Below, piece after piece: positions 19,668 to 29,213 of a DNA stretch of 64,000 nt. Position numbers and translations under genes: made by a program. Origin of the DNA: Sphingomonadales bacterium (lineage in GTDB: Bacteria > Pseudomonadota > Alphaproteobacteria > Sphingomonadales > Sphingomonadaceae). The notes below the pieces were generated by a model. That model worked only from the letters and a program-made list of their open reading frames with translations, made no database searches and was not told where the DNA came from. The stretch covers positions 1 to 64,000 of the forward strand of contig JAIXUQ010000084.1 in assembly GCA_027483465.1 (NCBI GenBank), given 5' to 3'. Each line of letters opens with the position of its first letter. The first letter of the stretch is position 1.

Positions 19668-20866
19668 CCGATTTCACCCTGCCGGAAGCGACCAAGGCGC
19701 TGGCCCGCCGCGTGCGCCAGTTCGTCATCGAGCGTGTCATCCCGTTCGAGCGTGACCCGCGCCTGACCGCGCATGGCCCCAACGACGCGCTGCGCGCCGA
19801 ACTGGTGGCGCTGGCCCGCGCCGAAGGGCTGCTCACCCCGCAGGCGCCCAGGGAATTGGGCGGCATGGGCTTTGATCACGCCACCCAGGCCGCGGTGTTC
19901 GAGGCGGCGGGCTGGTCAACGCTGGGCCCGGTGGCGATGAACTGCGCCGCGCCGGACGAGGGCAACATGTATCTCCTCTCCCGCATCGCGCGGCCGGATC
20001 AGGTGAAGCAGTTCCTGCAGCCGATGATCGACGGCCACCGCCGCAGCGTGTTCGCCATGACCGAGCCCGACGGCGCCGGCAGCGACCCCGGCCAACTGAA
20101 GACGCGCGCCGTCTTCAACGGCAATGATTATGAGATTTCCGGGCTGAAATGGCTGATCACCGGGGCCAATGGCGCGAAAACCTGGATCATCATGGCCAAT
20201 GTCGAGCCCAATGCGCACGGCCCGCACGGCCCCACCTTGTTCCTGACCGAAGGCGACACGCCGGGCATCCATATCGAACGGGTGATGGATTCGATGGACC
20301 GCAACTATGTCGAGGGCCATTGCGTGGTGCGCTTCGACGGGCTGCGGCTGGGGCCAACCCACGTGCTGGGCGAGATCGGTTCGGCCTTCCGCTATGCCCA
20401 GATGCGCCTCGCGCCGGCGCGGCTCACCCATTGCATGCGCTGGCTGGGCGCGGCGGCGCGCTGCCAGCACATCGCGCTTGAGCATGCGCGCACCCGCACC
20501 GCCTTTGGCAAACCGCTGATCCAGCATCAGGGCGTCAACTTCATGCTGGCCGACAACGAGATCGCCATGCACCAGGCCCGGCTGAGCATCCGCCATGTCG
20601 CCTGGCTGCTGGATCAGGGCGTGCGCGCCCGCCACGAGAGCAGCATCGTCAAGGCCAGCGTGTCGGAGGAATTGTTCAAGGTGGCCGACCGCTGCGTGCA
20701 GATCCTGGGCGGCATCGGCGTCACCAACGAGACGGTGGTGGAGATGATCTTCCGCGACATGCGGCCGTTCCGCCTGTATGACGGCCCGACCGAGGTGCAC
20801 AAATTCGCCATCGCCACCCAGCTGGAGCGGCAAGGCAGCGCCTTTGCCGATCCAGTGGGCTGGTGA
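19664..20866 (+). CDS. Acyl-CoA dehydrogenase, ACAD10/11 / LvaC-like
   Basis: NCAAPDEGNMYLL; FAMTEPDGAGSDP; RLAPARLTHCMRWLGAA; LYDGPTEVHK. Confidence 0.9.
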   Translation: MTDFTLPEATKALARRVRQFVIERVIPFERDPRLTAHGPNDALRAELVALARAEGLLTPQAPRELGGMGFDHATQAAVFEAAGWSTLGPVAMNCAAPDEGNMYLLSRIARPDQVKQFLQPMIDGHRRSVFAMTEPDGAGSDPGQLKTRAVFNGNDYEISGLKWLITGANGAKTWIIMANVEPNAHGPHGPTLFLTEGDTPGIHIERVMDSMDRNYVEGHCVVRFDGLRLGPTHVLGEIGSAFRYAQMRLAPARLTHCMRWLGAAARCQHIALEHARTRTAFGKPLIQHQGVNFMLADNEIAMHQARLSIRHVAWLLDQGVRARHESSIVKASVSEELFKVADRCVQILGGIGVTNETVVEMIFRDMRPFRLYDGPTEVHKFAIATQLERQGSAFADPVGW

Positions 20867-20881
20867 TGCTGGGCTGGTGAT

Positions 20882-22018
20882 TCAATAACCCAGGGTGCGC
20901 GCGATGCGGTCGGAATGGAAGGCCGCATCGCCGAAGGTTTCCTGCGCGGCGCGGGCGCGCTTCATGAAGAAGCCGATGTCATACTCATCGGTCATGCCGA
21001 TGCCGCCGTGCATCTGCACGCCCTCGTTGGTGGCCAGGATCGCGACCTCGCCGGCCTTGGCCTTGGCCAAGCTGACATACATGGGGGCGCGGTCACTGCC
21101 CTCGTCCAGCGCCTGCAACGCCTTCAGGGTGGCCGAACGCGCCAGTTCCACCTCGCAGAACAGATGCGCGGCGCGGTGCTGGAGCGCCTGGAAACTGCCG
21201 ATCTTCTGGCCGAACTGTTCGCGCTGCTTGAGATAATCCACCGTCATGCCGAACGCCGTGCCCGAAAGCCCAAGCATTTCGGCGGCGAGGCAGGCGCGGC
21301 CGGCGTCGAGCACCTTTTCCAATATGGCATGGCCTTCGCCCACCGTGCCCAGCACGTCGGCGCCGTCCACCTGCACGTCATTGAGCGTGACGCGCGCGGC
21401 GCCCCGGCTGTCCACCATCGAGCGGCGATCGATGGTCACGCCGTCGGCCTTGGGGTTGACGAGGAACAGGGTGATGCCGGCGGTGTCACCCACCTCGCCG
21501 CTGGTGCGCGCCGCCACGATCAGCGTGTCCGCCGCCGCGCCATCCAGCACAAAGCCCTTGACGCCGTTCAGCCGGAAGCCGTTGCCCGACGGGGTGGCCT
21601 GGCAAGCGACATGCGCCGGCTTGTGGCGGGCGGCCTCATCGGCGGCCAGCGCGAACAGATGCGCGCCGGCGGCGATCAGCGGCAGATATTTCGCCTGTTG
21701 TTCGGGCGTGCCCTGTTTCAGCGCGGTGGCGCCCAGCACGGCAGTGGAGAGCATCGGCGCGGCCGAGAGATTCTTGCCCATCGCCTCCATGATGATGCCG
21801 GCGGCGACATGGCCCATGTCGGCGCCGCCATGGGCTTCGGGCACCAGCACGCCGGCAAAGCCCATCTCGGCCATGCGCGTCCACACATCGCGCTTGAAGC
21901 CCACGGGGTCAGCGGCATCGCGCAGGGCGCGGTGCTGGGCCACCGGGGCTTCGTCCTTGAAGAACCCGTCCGCCGAATCGCGGATCATCAGTTGGTCGTC
22001 AGTCAGGATCAGCGGCAT
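20882..22018 (-). CDS. Acyl-CoA dehydrogenase (possible beta-type subunit)
   Basis: ILTDDQLMIRDSADGFFKDEAP...REQFGQKIGSFQALQHRAA...EGVQMHGGIGMTDEYDI. Confidence 0.88.
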   Translation of the reverse strand: MPLILTDDQLMIRDSADGFFKDEAPVAQHRALRDAADPVGFKRDVWTRMAEMGFAGVLVPEAHGGADMGHVAAGIIMEAMGKNLSAAPMLSTAVLGATALKQGTPEQQAKYLPLIAAGAHLFALAADEAARHKPAHVACQATPSGNGFRLNGVKGFVLDGAAADTLIVAARTSGEVGDTAGITLFLVNPKADGVTIDRRSMVDSRGAARVTLNDVQVDGADVLGTVGEGHAILEKVLDAGRACLAAEMLGLSGTAFGMTVDYLKQREQFGQKIGSFQALQHRAAHLFCEVELARSATLKALQALDEGSDRAPMYVSLAKAKAGEVAILATNEGVQMHGGIGMTDEYDIGFFMKRARAAQETFGDAAFHSDRIARTLGY

Positions 22019-22021
22019 GGT

Positions 22022-23224
22022 TCAGGCTCCCGGCAGGTCGAGCACGCGCTTGGCGATGATGTTCAGCTGCACTTCCGAGGTGCCGCCCTCGATCGAATTG
22101 GCGCGGCTGCGCAGCCAGGAGCGGGCGAGGTCGCCGTCGCCCTTTTCCTCGCCTTCCCAGGTCAGGCCGTCGCTGCCGCGGATCGACATCAGCAATTGCA
22201 TGCGTTCCTTGTTCAGTTCGGTGCCATAATATTTCAGCATGGATGAGAGCGCGCCGGTGCCCTGGCCGCTCTTGGTTTCGGCCATCACCCGCTCCATCGT
22301 CAGCGAAAAGGCGAGCGCGTTGATCTCGTGGCGGGCGATGTCGGTGCGCAGCGCCGTGTCGGCCAGGATGGCGGCATCCAGCCCGATCAGCCGCTTGGCC
22401 ACGTTGGAAACCGAATCGCGCTGGCCGCCGCCGGTCGAATCGCTGCCGCCGATCATGTCCCGCTCGTGGGTGAGCAGATATTTGGCGATCTCCCAGCCCT
22501 TGCCGGCGGTGCCCATCAGATTGTCCTTGGGCACTTTCACATTGTCAAAAAATGTCTGGCAGAATGGCGAGGAACCGGAAATCAGCTTGATCGGGCTGGT
22601 CGAAACGCCGGGGCTGGCCATGTCAAACAACAGGAAGCTGATGCCCAGATGCTTGGGCGCCTGCGCGTCGGTGCGCACCAGGCAGAAAATCCAGTCCGCC
22701 TTGTCGGCATAGCTGGTCCACACCTTGGAGCCGTTGACGAGATAATGATCGCCCCCCACTGGATCGACGACTTCTTCGGCGCTGGTGCGCAAGGAGGCGA
22801 GGTCTGACCCGGCGCCCGGCTCGGAATAGCCCTGGCACCAGCGGATTTCGCCGCGGGCGATCCGGGGCAGATGCTCCTTCTTCTGCGCCTCGTTGCCATA
22901 TTTCAGCAGCGCCGGGCCCAGCATCCAGATGCCAAAGCTGCTCAGCGGCGAGCGCGCCTTGATGCGCTTCATCTCCTCGGCCAGCACCTTGGCCTCGGCC
23001 CGGCTCAGCCCGCCGCCGCCATATTCGGCCGGCCATTCCGGCACCGTCCAGCCCTTGGCGCCCATGCGCTCCAGCCACAGGCGCTGGCCCTCGCTCTTGA
23101 ACTGGCAGTTGCGGCCGCCCCAGCAGATATCCTCATCGCCGCGGATCGGCTCCCGCATGTCGGGCGGGCAATTGGCTTCCAGCCAGGCCCGGGTTTCGGC
23201 GCGGAACGCGTCAAGGTCAGACAT
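22022..23224 (-). CDS. Acyl-CoA dehydrogenase (possible alpha-type subunit)
   Basis: WCQGYSEPGAGSDLASLRT...GSKVWTSYADKADWIFCLVRT...NSIEGGTSEVQLNIIAKRVL. Confidence 0.9.
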   Translation of the reverse strand: MSDLDAFRAETRAWLEANCPPDMREPIRGDEDICWGGRNCQFKSEGQRLWLERMGAKGWTVPEWPAEYGGGGLSRAEAKVLAEEMKRIKARSPLSSFGIWMLGPALLKYGNEAQKKEHLPRIARGEIRWCQGYSEPGAGSDLASLRTSAEEVVDPVGGDHYLVNGSKVWTSYADKADWIFCLVRTDAQAPKHLGISFLLFDMASPGVSTSPIKLISGSSPFCQTFFDNVKVPKDNLMGTAGKGWEIAKYLLTHERDMIGGSDSTGGGQRDSVSNVAKRLIGLDAAILADTALRTDIARHEINALAFSLTMERVMAETKSGQGTGALSSMLKYYGTELNKERMQLLMSIRGSDGLTWEGEEKGDGDLARSWLRSRANSIEGGTSEVQLNIIAKRVLDLPGA

Positions 23225-23310
23225 CAGCCACTCCCACTGGAAAATTCCCTGCCCGGCTTTATGGTGCGCCGCGCCGGCCCCGCAAAGCTGGCAGTTGATG
23301 CAGAGGCGCG

Positions 23311-24168
23311 ATGTTTTCCGATCTTCTCATGGCCGCAGTGGACTTCACCACCCTGCCGGTGCGGCCAGAGGCCTTCACCATCCCCGCCTTTTCCCTGGCC
23401 GGCAGCGAATGGGGCCCGTTTGCGCTGCGCTGGTACAGCCTGGCCTATATCTTCGCCATTTCGGCCGGCTGGTGGCTGCTCACCCGCATGATCCGCCGGC
23501 CCGGTGCCCCGCTGAATGCCCGCCAGCTGGATGATTTCATCACCTGGGTGACGCTGGGGGTGATCGGCGGCGGCCGGCTGGGCTATGTGATCTTCTACAA
23601 CCCGCAGAAATATCTGGCCGATCCGGTGGAGATCTTGCGGCTGTGGGATGGCGGCATGAGCTTTCACGGCGGCTGTTTCGGGGTGATCGCCGCCTGTTTC
23701 CTGCACGGCCTTGCCGCGCGCTATTCCGGCCTGAGGCTGCTGGATTATGTTGCCACCGTCACGCCGCTGGGGCTGGGTGCCGGCCGGCTGGCCAATTTCG
23801 TCAATGGCGAATTGTGGGGCCGGCCCACCGGCAGCGATTGGGGCATCATCTTCCCCGATGCCGGGCCGCAGCCGCGCCACCCCAGCCAGTTGTACGAGGC
23901 CGGGCTGGAAGGCGGCGTGCTGCTGATCATCCTGACCATCCTGTTCTGGTTCACGCCGGCGCGGCTGCGGCCGGGCCTGCTGGCCGGCGTGTTTGGCATC
24001 GGCTATGGCTGCTCACGCTATATCGTTGAAAATTATCGCGAGCCGGACCGGCAACTGGGCATACTTGAGAGCGGGCTGACCATGGGGCAAACCCTCACCC
24101 TGCCGCTGATCGCCGCCGGGCTGCTGCTGCTGGTGCTGGCGCTGGTGAGGAAGCCCGTATCGGCATGA
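23311..24168 (+). CDS. lgt: Prolipoprotein diacylglyceryl transferase
   Basis: GGRLGYVIFYNP; GGMSFHGGCFGV; GRLANFVNGELWGRPT; HPSQLYEAGLEG. Confidence 0.95.
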   Translation: MFSDLLMAAVDFTTLPVRPEAFTIPAFSLAGSEWGPFALRWYSLAYIFAISAGWWLLTRMIRRPGAPLNARQLDDFITWVTLGVIGGGRLGYVIFYNPQKYLADPVEILRLWDGGMSFHGGCFGVIAACFLHGLAARYSGLRLLDYVATVTPLGLGAGRLANFVNGELWGRPTGSDWGIIFPDAGPQPRHPSQLYEAGLEGGVLLIILTILFWFTPARLRPGLLAGVFGIGYGCSRYIVENYREPDRQLGILESGLTMGQTLTLPLIAAGLLLLVLALVRKPVSA

Positions 24169-25172
24169 ACCTGGCCGACATTTTGCGCCAGCGCATCGCC
24201 GCCGATGGCCCGCTGCGCCTCGATCACTGGATGGCGGCCTGCAACGCCGCCTATTATGCCGCCGCCGATCCGCTGGGCCGCGATTTCACCACGGCGCCGG
24301 AAATCAGCCAGATGTTTGGCGAACTGATCGGCGGCTGGATCGGGGACCTTTGGCTGCGCGCCGGCCGCCCGCCGCTCAATCTGGTGGAATTGGGGCCGGG
24401 GCGCGGCACGCTGCTGGCCGATGCGCTGCGGGTGCTGGGCCGGTTGCCGGGCTGGCAGGCGGCGGCTGGGCTGCATCTGGTGGAAACCAGCCCCGCACTG
24501 ATCGCCGTGCAGCGCCAGCGGCTGGCCGGCTGGCCGGCGCAGTGGCATCAGGGCACCGACACATTGCCGGCCGATCGCCCGCTGATCATCATCGCCAATG
24601 AATTTTTCGATGCGCTGCCCATCCGCCAGCGCCGGGGCGGGCAGGAATTGCATGTTGGTTGGGGCGATGCGGGGTTTGCGCCGATATGGCTGCCGGCCGC
24701 CGGCCCGGATGCGGAATGGAGCGAAGGCAGCGAGGGCGTGATGGCCGATCTGGCCGGGCGGCTGGCGGCGCAGGGCGGCGCGGCGCTGATCATCGATTAT
24801 GGCCATGCTGGCGGCGGCGGTGTTGACAGTTTGCAGGCCGTGCACCGCGGCCAGCGCGTGAGCCCCTTTGACCATCCGGGCCGGCATGATCTGACCGCCC
24901 ATGTGAATTTCGCCGCGCTCAGCCGTGTGGCAGCGGCGGCCGGGCTGGCCTGCCACGGCCCGGTGGCGCAGGGCGGCTTTCTGGGCCAATTGGGCATCGG
25001 GCCACGGGCCGAGGCGCTGAAGCGCGGGCGCCCCCCGGCCACGGCCGGCGCGATCACGGCGGCACTGCTGCGCCTCACCGCGCCGCAGCAGATGGGCGCG
25101 CTGTTTCAGGTGCTGGGGCTGGCCGCGCCGGGCTGGCCAGCGCCGGCCGGATTTGCCATGGAGCCGGCATGA
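24165..25172 (+). CDS. SAM-dependent methyltransferase, MidA/NDUFAF7 family
   Basis: YYAAADPLGRDFTTAPEISQMFGELIGGW; ELGPGRGTLLADALR; IIANEFFDALPIRQ. Confidence 0.9.
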   Translation: MNLADILRQRIAADGPLRLDHWMAACNAAYYAAADPLGRDFTTAPEISQMFGELIGGWIGDLWLRAGRPPLNLVELGPGRGTLLADALRVLGRLPGWQAAAGLHLVETSPALIAVQRQRLAGWPAQWHQGTDTLPADRPLIIIANEFFDALPIRQRRGGQELHVGWGDAGFAPIWLPAAGPDAEWSEGSEGVMADLAGRLAAQGGAALIIDYGHAGGGGVDSLQAVHRGQRVSPFDHPGRHDLTAHVNFAALSRVAAAAGLACHGPVAQGGFLGQLGIGPRAEALKRGRPPATAGAITAALLRLTAPQQMGALFQVLGLAAPGWPAPAGFAMEPA

Positions 25173-25690
25173 GCGCCGACCTCATCTCCTACCGCGATGC
25201 CACGCCGGCCGATGGCCCGGTGCTGGGCGGGATCGCGCGCGCCACCTTCATCGACACGTTCGGCAGCCTGTATGCGCTGGCGGATCTGGCGACCTTCCTC
25301 GAACAGGGCAGCGATGCCGCCTATGCCGCCGAACTGGCCGATCCCGCCATCCAGGTGCGCTTTGCCCTCACCGGCGGCGCGCCGATCGGGTTCTGCAAGA
25401 TCAGCCCGCTGAAACTGCCGGCCCCGGCGCCGGCACCCGGCGCGATGGAGTTGCGGCAGCTGTATATCTACCGGCCGTGGCACGGGCTGAAGATCGCCGA
25501 TGTGCTCACCGATTGGGCCAAGGCGCAGGCGCGGGCGCGTGGCGCCACCGAATTGTGGCTGAGCGTGTTCACCGAAAACCACCGCGCCCGCCGCTTCTAT
25601 GCCCGCCATGGCTTTGCCGAGGTGGCGCCCTATCATTTCATGGTCGGCAATCACGCCGATGAGGATATCTTGTGCCGGGCGATGCTGTAG
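25169..25690 (+). CDS. GNAT family N-acetyltransferase
   Basis: YRDATPADGPVLGGIARATFIDTFG...LYIYRPWHGLKIADVLTDWA...ENHRARRFYARHGF. Confidence 0.88.
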   Translation: MSADLISYRDATPADGPVLGGIARATFIDTFGSLYALADLATFLEQGSDAAYAAELADPAIQVRFALTGGAPIGFCKISPLKLPAPAPAPGAMELRQLYIYRPWHGLKIADVLTDWAKAQARARGATELWLSVFTENHRARRFYARHGFAEVAPYHFMVGNHADEDILCRAML

Positions 25691-26442
25691 AATTCCTGAC
25701 CGTGCCGGCGCTGGCCGGCGTGCGCCACGGCTTCGTGACGCGGCGTGGCGGCGTTTCGGGCGGGCTGTTTGCCAGCCTGAACGTGGGGCTGGGCAGCAGC
25801 GATGATCGCGCCGCCGTGCGGGAAAACCGCGCCCGCGCCGTGGCCGCCGTCGCCCCTGGCGCGCAGTTGGTGACGCTGCACCAGGTCCATTCGGCGACGG
25901 TGATTCCGGTGACGGCGCCCTTCCCCGGCGATGAGCGCCCGGCCGCCGATGCGCTGGTGACCGCCACACCCGGCCTGGCGCTGGGCATCCTCACCGCCGA
26001 TTGCGCGCCGATCCTGCTGGCCGATGCCGCCGCCGGGGTGATCGGCGCGGCGCATTCGGGCTGGAAGGGCGCGCTGGCCGATGTCGGGCCGGCCACGGTG
26101 GCGGCGATGGAGCAACTGGGCGCGCGGCGGGACCACATCGTGGCCGCCATCGGGCCCACCATCGCGCGCGCCAGTTACGAGGTGGATGATGGCTTCGTGG
26201 CGCGTTTCTGCGCCGCCGATCCCGCCAACGAGGCGTTCTTCGCCGCCGGCCGGCCGGGCCATGCGCAATTTGATCTGGAAGGCTTCATCGCCGCACGGCT
26301 GGCGGCGGCCGGCGTCAAGACGGTGGTGGCGATGGGCGTTGACACCTACCCCGACGCGGCGCGCTGGTTCAGCTATCGCCGCACCACCCACCGCGGCGAG
26401 CCGGATTACGGCCGGCAATTGTCGCTGATCGCGCTGGCCTGA
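25672..26442 (+). CDS. pgeF: YfiH/laccase-domain protein (polyphenol oxidase family, purine nucleoside phosphorylase-like)
   Basis: HGFVTRRGGVSGGLFASLNVGLGSSDD; TADCAPILL; AAHSGWKGALADV. Confidence 0.88.
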   Translation: MPGDAVEFLTVPALAGVRHGFVTRRGGVSGGLFASLNVGLGSSDDRAAVRENRARAVAAVAPGAQLVTLHQVHSATVIPVTAPFPGDERPAADALVTATPGLALGILTADCAPILLADAAAGVIGAAHSGWKGALADVGPATVAAMEQLGARRDHIVAAIGPTIARASYEVDDGFVARFCAADPANEAFFAAGRPGHAQFDLEGFIAARLAAAGVKTVVAMGVDTYPDAARWFSYRRTTHRGEPDYGRQLSLIALA

Positions 26443-26450
26443 GGCCGCAG

Positions 26451-26487
26451 GGGCCGGGGGCAAAAGCGCGATTCCCTTTTTGCCGGC
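26451..26487 (+). terminator. Possible terminator after pgeF
   Basis: CCGGGGGCAAAA...TTTTTGCCGG inverted repeat just past the stop. Confidence 0.45.
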
Positions 26488-26509
26488 CACCCCCTAACAT
26501 CAGGGCCGC

Positions 26510-27427
26510 ATGGACATTTATCTGCCCATTGCCGAATTGTCGGTGAACGGCCTGCTCATCGTGCTGCTGGGCGGCGCGGTTGGCTTCCTGTCGGGCATGT
26601 TCGGCGTGGGCGGCGGCTTCCTCACCACGCCGCTGCTCATTTTCTATGGCATCCCGCCGGCGGTGGCGGTGGCCTCCTCGGCCACGCAGATCACCGGCTC
26701 CTCGGTGTCGGGCGCGCTGGCCTATCTGCAGCGCGGCCAGGTGGATATCCGCATGGGGGCGGTGCTGGTGGCGGGCGGGCTGGTGGGCGCCAGCATCGGC
26801 CAGATCATCTTTTCGGCGCTGCAAACCGTGGGCCAGATCGATATCGTCATCGCGCTGGTCTATGTGCTGTTCCTCTCGGTGATCGGCGGGCTGATGTTGC
26901 GCGATGCGCTGGCGGCGCTGAAGGCGGCGCGGGCCGGCACGGCGGCCCCGGCGCGGCGGGCGCGCCATCTGCCGTGGGTGGCCGCGCTGCCGGGCCGCAT
27001 GAAATTCCCGCGTTCCGGCCTCTATATCTCGCCGCTGGCGCCGATGTTGCTGGGGGCGGGCGTGGGCATGCTCACGGTGATCATGGGCATCGGCGGCGGC
27101 TTCATCATGGTGCCGGCGATGGTCTATATCCTCGGCATGCGGGCGCAGGCGGTGGTGGGCACATCGCTGTTCCAGATCATCTTTGTCACCGCCGCGACCA
27201 CGCTGCTGCACGCCACCGCATCGAAAACGGTCGACATCGTGCTGGCGCTGCTGCTGCTGCTGGGCGGCGTGGTGGGGGCGCAGATGGGGGTGCGCGCCGC
27301 CCAGAAACTCTCGCCCGACCGGCTCCGCCTGGCGCTGGCGCTGATCGTGCTGGGCGTGGCGCTGCGCCTGGCCATCGGCCTCACCTGGACCCCGGCCGAA
27401 CCCTTTGCCCTGTTCGAGGGCGCATGA
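26510..27427 (+). CDS. Sulfite exporter TauE/SafE family protein
   Basis: GFLSGMFGVGGGFLTTPLLIFYGIPPAVAVASSATQI and a second IGGGFIMVPAMVYILGM repeat. Confidence 0.9.
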   Translation: MDIYLPIAELSVNGLLIVLLGGAVGFLSGMFGVGGGFLTTPLLIFYGIPPAVAVASSATQITGSSVSGALAYLQRGQVDIRMGAVLVAGGLVGASIGQIIFSALQTVGQIDIVIALVYVLFLSVIGGLMLRDALAALKAARAGTAAPARRARHLPWVAALPGRMKFPRSGLYISPLAPMLLGAGVGMLTVIMGIGGGFIMVPAMVYILGMRAQAVVGTSLFQIIFVTAATTLLHATASKTVDIVLALLLLLGGVVGAQMGVRAAQKLSPDRLRLALALIVLGVALRLAIGLTWTPAEPFALFEGA

Positions 27428-28185
27428 GCGGGCGGGCCCTCGCCGCGTTGATCCTGTGGCTGGCGCTGGCCGGGGCCGCGCCGGTGCGGCTGATCACCCA
27501 GCTCAGCACGGCGCGCATCGATATCAACACCAGCTTTCGCGGCGCCGAACTGCTGGTGTTTGGCGCCATCCAGTATCCGCGCGGGCAAACCCCCGATCGC
27601 ACCCCCGATATCGCCGTGGTGGTGCGCGGGCCGGCCGCGCCGGTGACGGTGCGGCGCAAGGTGCGCATCGCCGGCCTGTGGCTCAACGGCGCAGCGGTGC
27701 GCTTTGAATCGGTCCCCGGCTTTTATGCGGTGGCGGCAACACGGCCGATCACCGATCTGGCCGATGAACGCATCACCGCCATCTATGAAATCGGCACGCG
27801 CAACCTGCAATTGTCCCCGGCCAGCAGTGCCGATGATGCCACCACCCGCGCCTTTGAGGCCGGGCTGATCAGCCAGCGCCTGCGCGCCGGGCTGTTTGCC
27901 GAACGGCCGGGCAGCGTGCAGATCACCCGCGACGTGCTCTATTCGGCCCGCATCGCGCTGCCGGCGGCGGTGCCGGTGGGGGATTATGCCGCCGAAATCC
28001 ACCTGATCGATTCCGGCCGGGTGCTGGCCAGCACGTCGGCGCCGTTCAGCATCGGCAAATCCGGTTTTGAACGCTGGGTCTATGTCATGGCGCATGAACA
28101 TAGTATTGCGTATGGATTGTCAGCGATCATCGCCGCCGTGCTGGCCGGCGGGCTGGCGGCGGTGGTCACCCGGCGCAGCTGGTGA
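27424..28185 (+). CDS. TIGR02186 family membrane protein
   Basis: ARIDINTSFRGAELLVFGAI...PDIAVVVRGP; adjacent to TauE/SafE with ATGA overlap. Confidence 0.82.
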   Translation: MSGRALAALILWLALAGAAPVRLITQLSTARIDINTSFRGAELLVFGAIQYPRGQTPDRTPDIAVVVRGPAAPVTVRRKVRIAGLWLNGAAVRFESVPGFYAVAATRPITDLADERITAIYEIGTRNLQLSPASSADDATTRAFEAGLISQRLRAGLFAERPGSVQITRDVLYSARIALPAAVPVGDYAAEIHLIDSGRVLASTSAPFSIGKSGFERWVYVMAHEHSIAYGLSAIIAAVLAGGLAAVVTRRSW

Positions 28186-28324
28186 TCCCAACAATCGACT
28201 CGCACCCTGCGACGTTTTCGACTATAAAGCCTGTCGGCGCATAGTCGGCCGGCTGCCTTGAGCTCTCAACTGCATCGCCCGAACAGGCTCCAACGACACG
28301 AACACAGGAAGATTTGGAACGATA

Positions 28325-29158
28325 ATGAGCTTTGATCGACGCGGACGTGGTCCGGGGCGCGGTGGGTTTGACAAGCGCGAGCGCGGGTTTGACAGCTTCG
28401 ACGATTTTGGTGGCGGCAACCGGGGTTTCGGTGGCGGTGACCGGTTCGGCGGCGGTAGCGGCTTTGGCGGTGGTGACCGTTTTGGCGGCGGCGGCGGTGG
28501 CCGCGGCGGCTTTGGCGGTGGCGGTGACCGGTTCGGCGGCGGTGGCGGTGGCGGCGGTGGCCGCTTCGGCGGCGGCGGCGGTGGTGGCGGCTTCGGCGGC
28601 CCGCGCCGCGAGATGTCCCCCGGCATCACCGTGGGCACCGGCCGTGGCACGGTGAAATTCTTCAACGCGCAAAAGGGCTTTGGCTTCATCGTCCGCGAAG
28701 ACGGCGGTGAAGATGTGTTCGTGCACATCTCGGCGGTGGAAGCCGCTGGCCTGACCGGCCTCGCCGATGGCCAGCCGCTGGAATTCACCCTCGTTGAACG
28801 CAACGGCCGCATCTCCGCGACCGAGCTGAAAATCGAAGGCGAACCGCTGCCGGTGGCCGAACGCGCCCCGCGCGAAGACCGCCCGCCCCGCGAAGGCGGC
28901 TTCGAGCGTCGCCCGTCGGGCCGTGACCGCGCGCCGATGACCGATGGCGTCCGCGTCGAAGGCACGGTGAAATTCTTCAACGGCCAGAAGGGCTTTGGCT
29001 TCATCCAGCGCGACGACGGCGCGCCCGATGCCTTTGTCCACATCTCGGCGGTGGAACGCGCCGGCTTCGCCAATCTCAACGAAGGCCAGCGTGTCTCGTT
29101 CGAGCTGGAGGAAGACCGCCGCGGCAAGCAGGCTGCGGTGAATCTCCAGTCGATCTGA
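28325..29158 (+). CDS. Double cold-shock-domain protein with FGG/RGG low-complexity N-terminus
   Basis: Two CSDs (GTVKFFNAQKGFGFIVRED and GTVKFFNGQKGFGFIQRDD) after a Gly-rich region of about 90 residues. Confidence 0.92.
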   Translation: MSFDRRGRGPGRGGFDKRERGFDSFDDFGGGNRGFGGGDRFGGGSGFGGGDRFGGGGGGRGGFGGGGDRFGGGGGGGGGRFGGGGGGGGFGGPRREMSPGITVGTGRGTVKFFNAQKGFGFIVREDGGEDVFVHISAVEAAGLTGLADGQPLEFTLVERNGRISATELKIEGEPLPVAERAPREDRPPREGGFERRPSGRDRAPMTDGVRVEGTVKFFNGQKGFGFIQRDDGAPDAFVHISAVERAGFANLNEGQRVSFELEEDRRGKQAAVNLQSI

Positions 29159-29182
29159 TCGGCAGCAGCTGCAACAGAAATC

Positions 29183-29213
29183 GGGCGGCGGCCGCAGGGC
29201 TGCCGCCCTTTTT
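29183..29213 (+). terminator. Rho-independent terminator after cold-shock gene
   Basis: GGGCGGC...GCCGCCC followed by TTTTT. Confidence 0.8.

Noticed and set aside
20856-20884. TGGGCTGGTGAT tandem direct repeat at the ACAD stop codon
   Set aside because: Only two short copies; likely local duplication without functional implication
28222-29127. 301-aa Pro-rich minus-strand ORF (PPPPKPP repeats)
   Set aside because: Reverse complement of the Gly-rich cold-shock gene; collagen-like look is an artefact of GGC repeats
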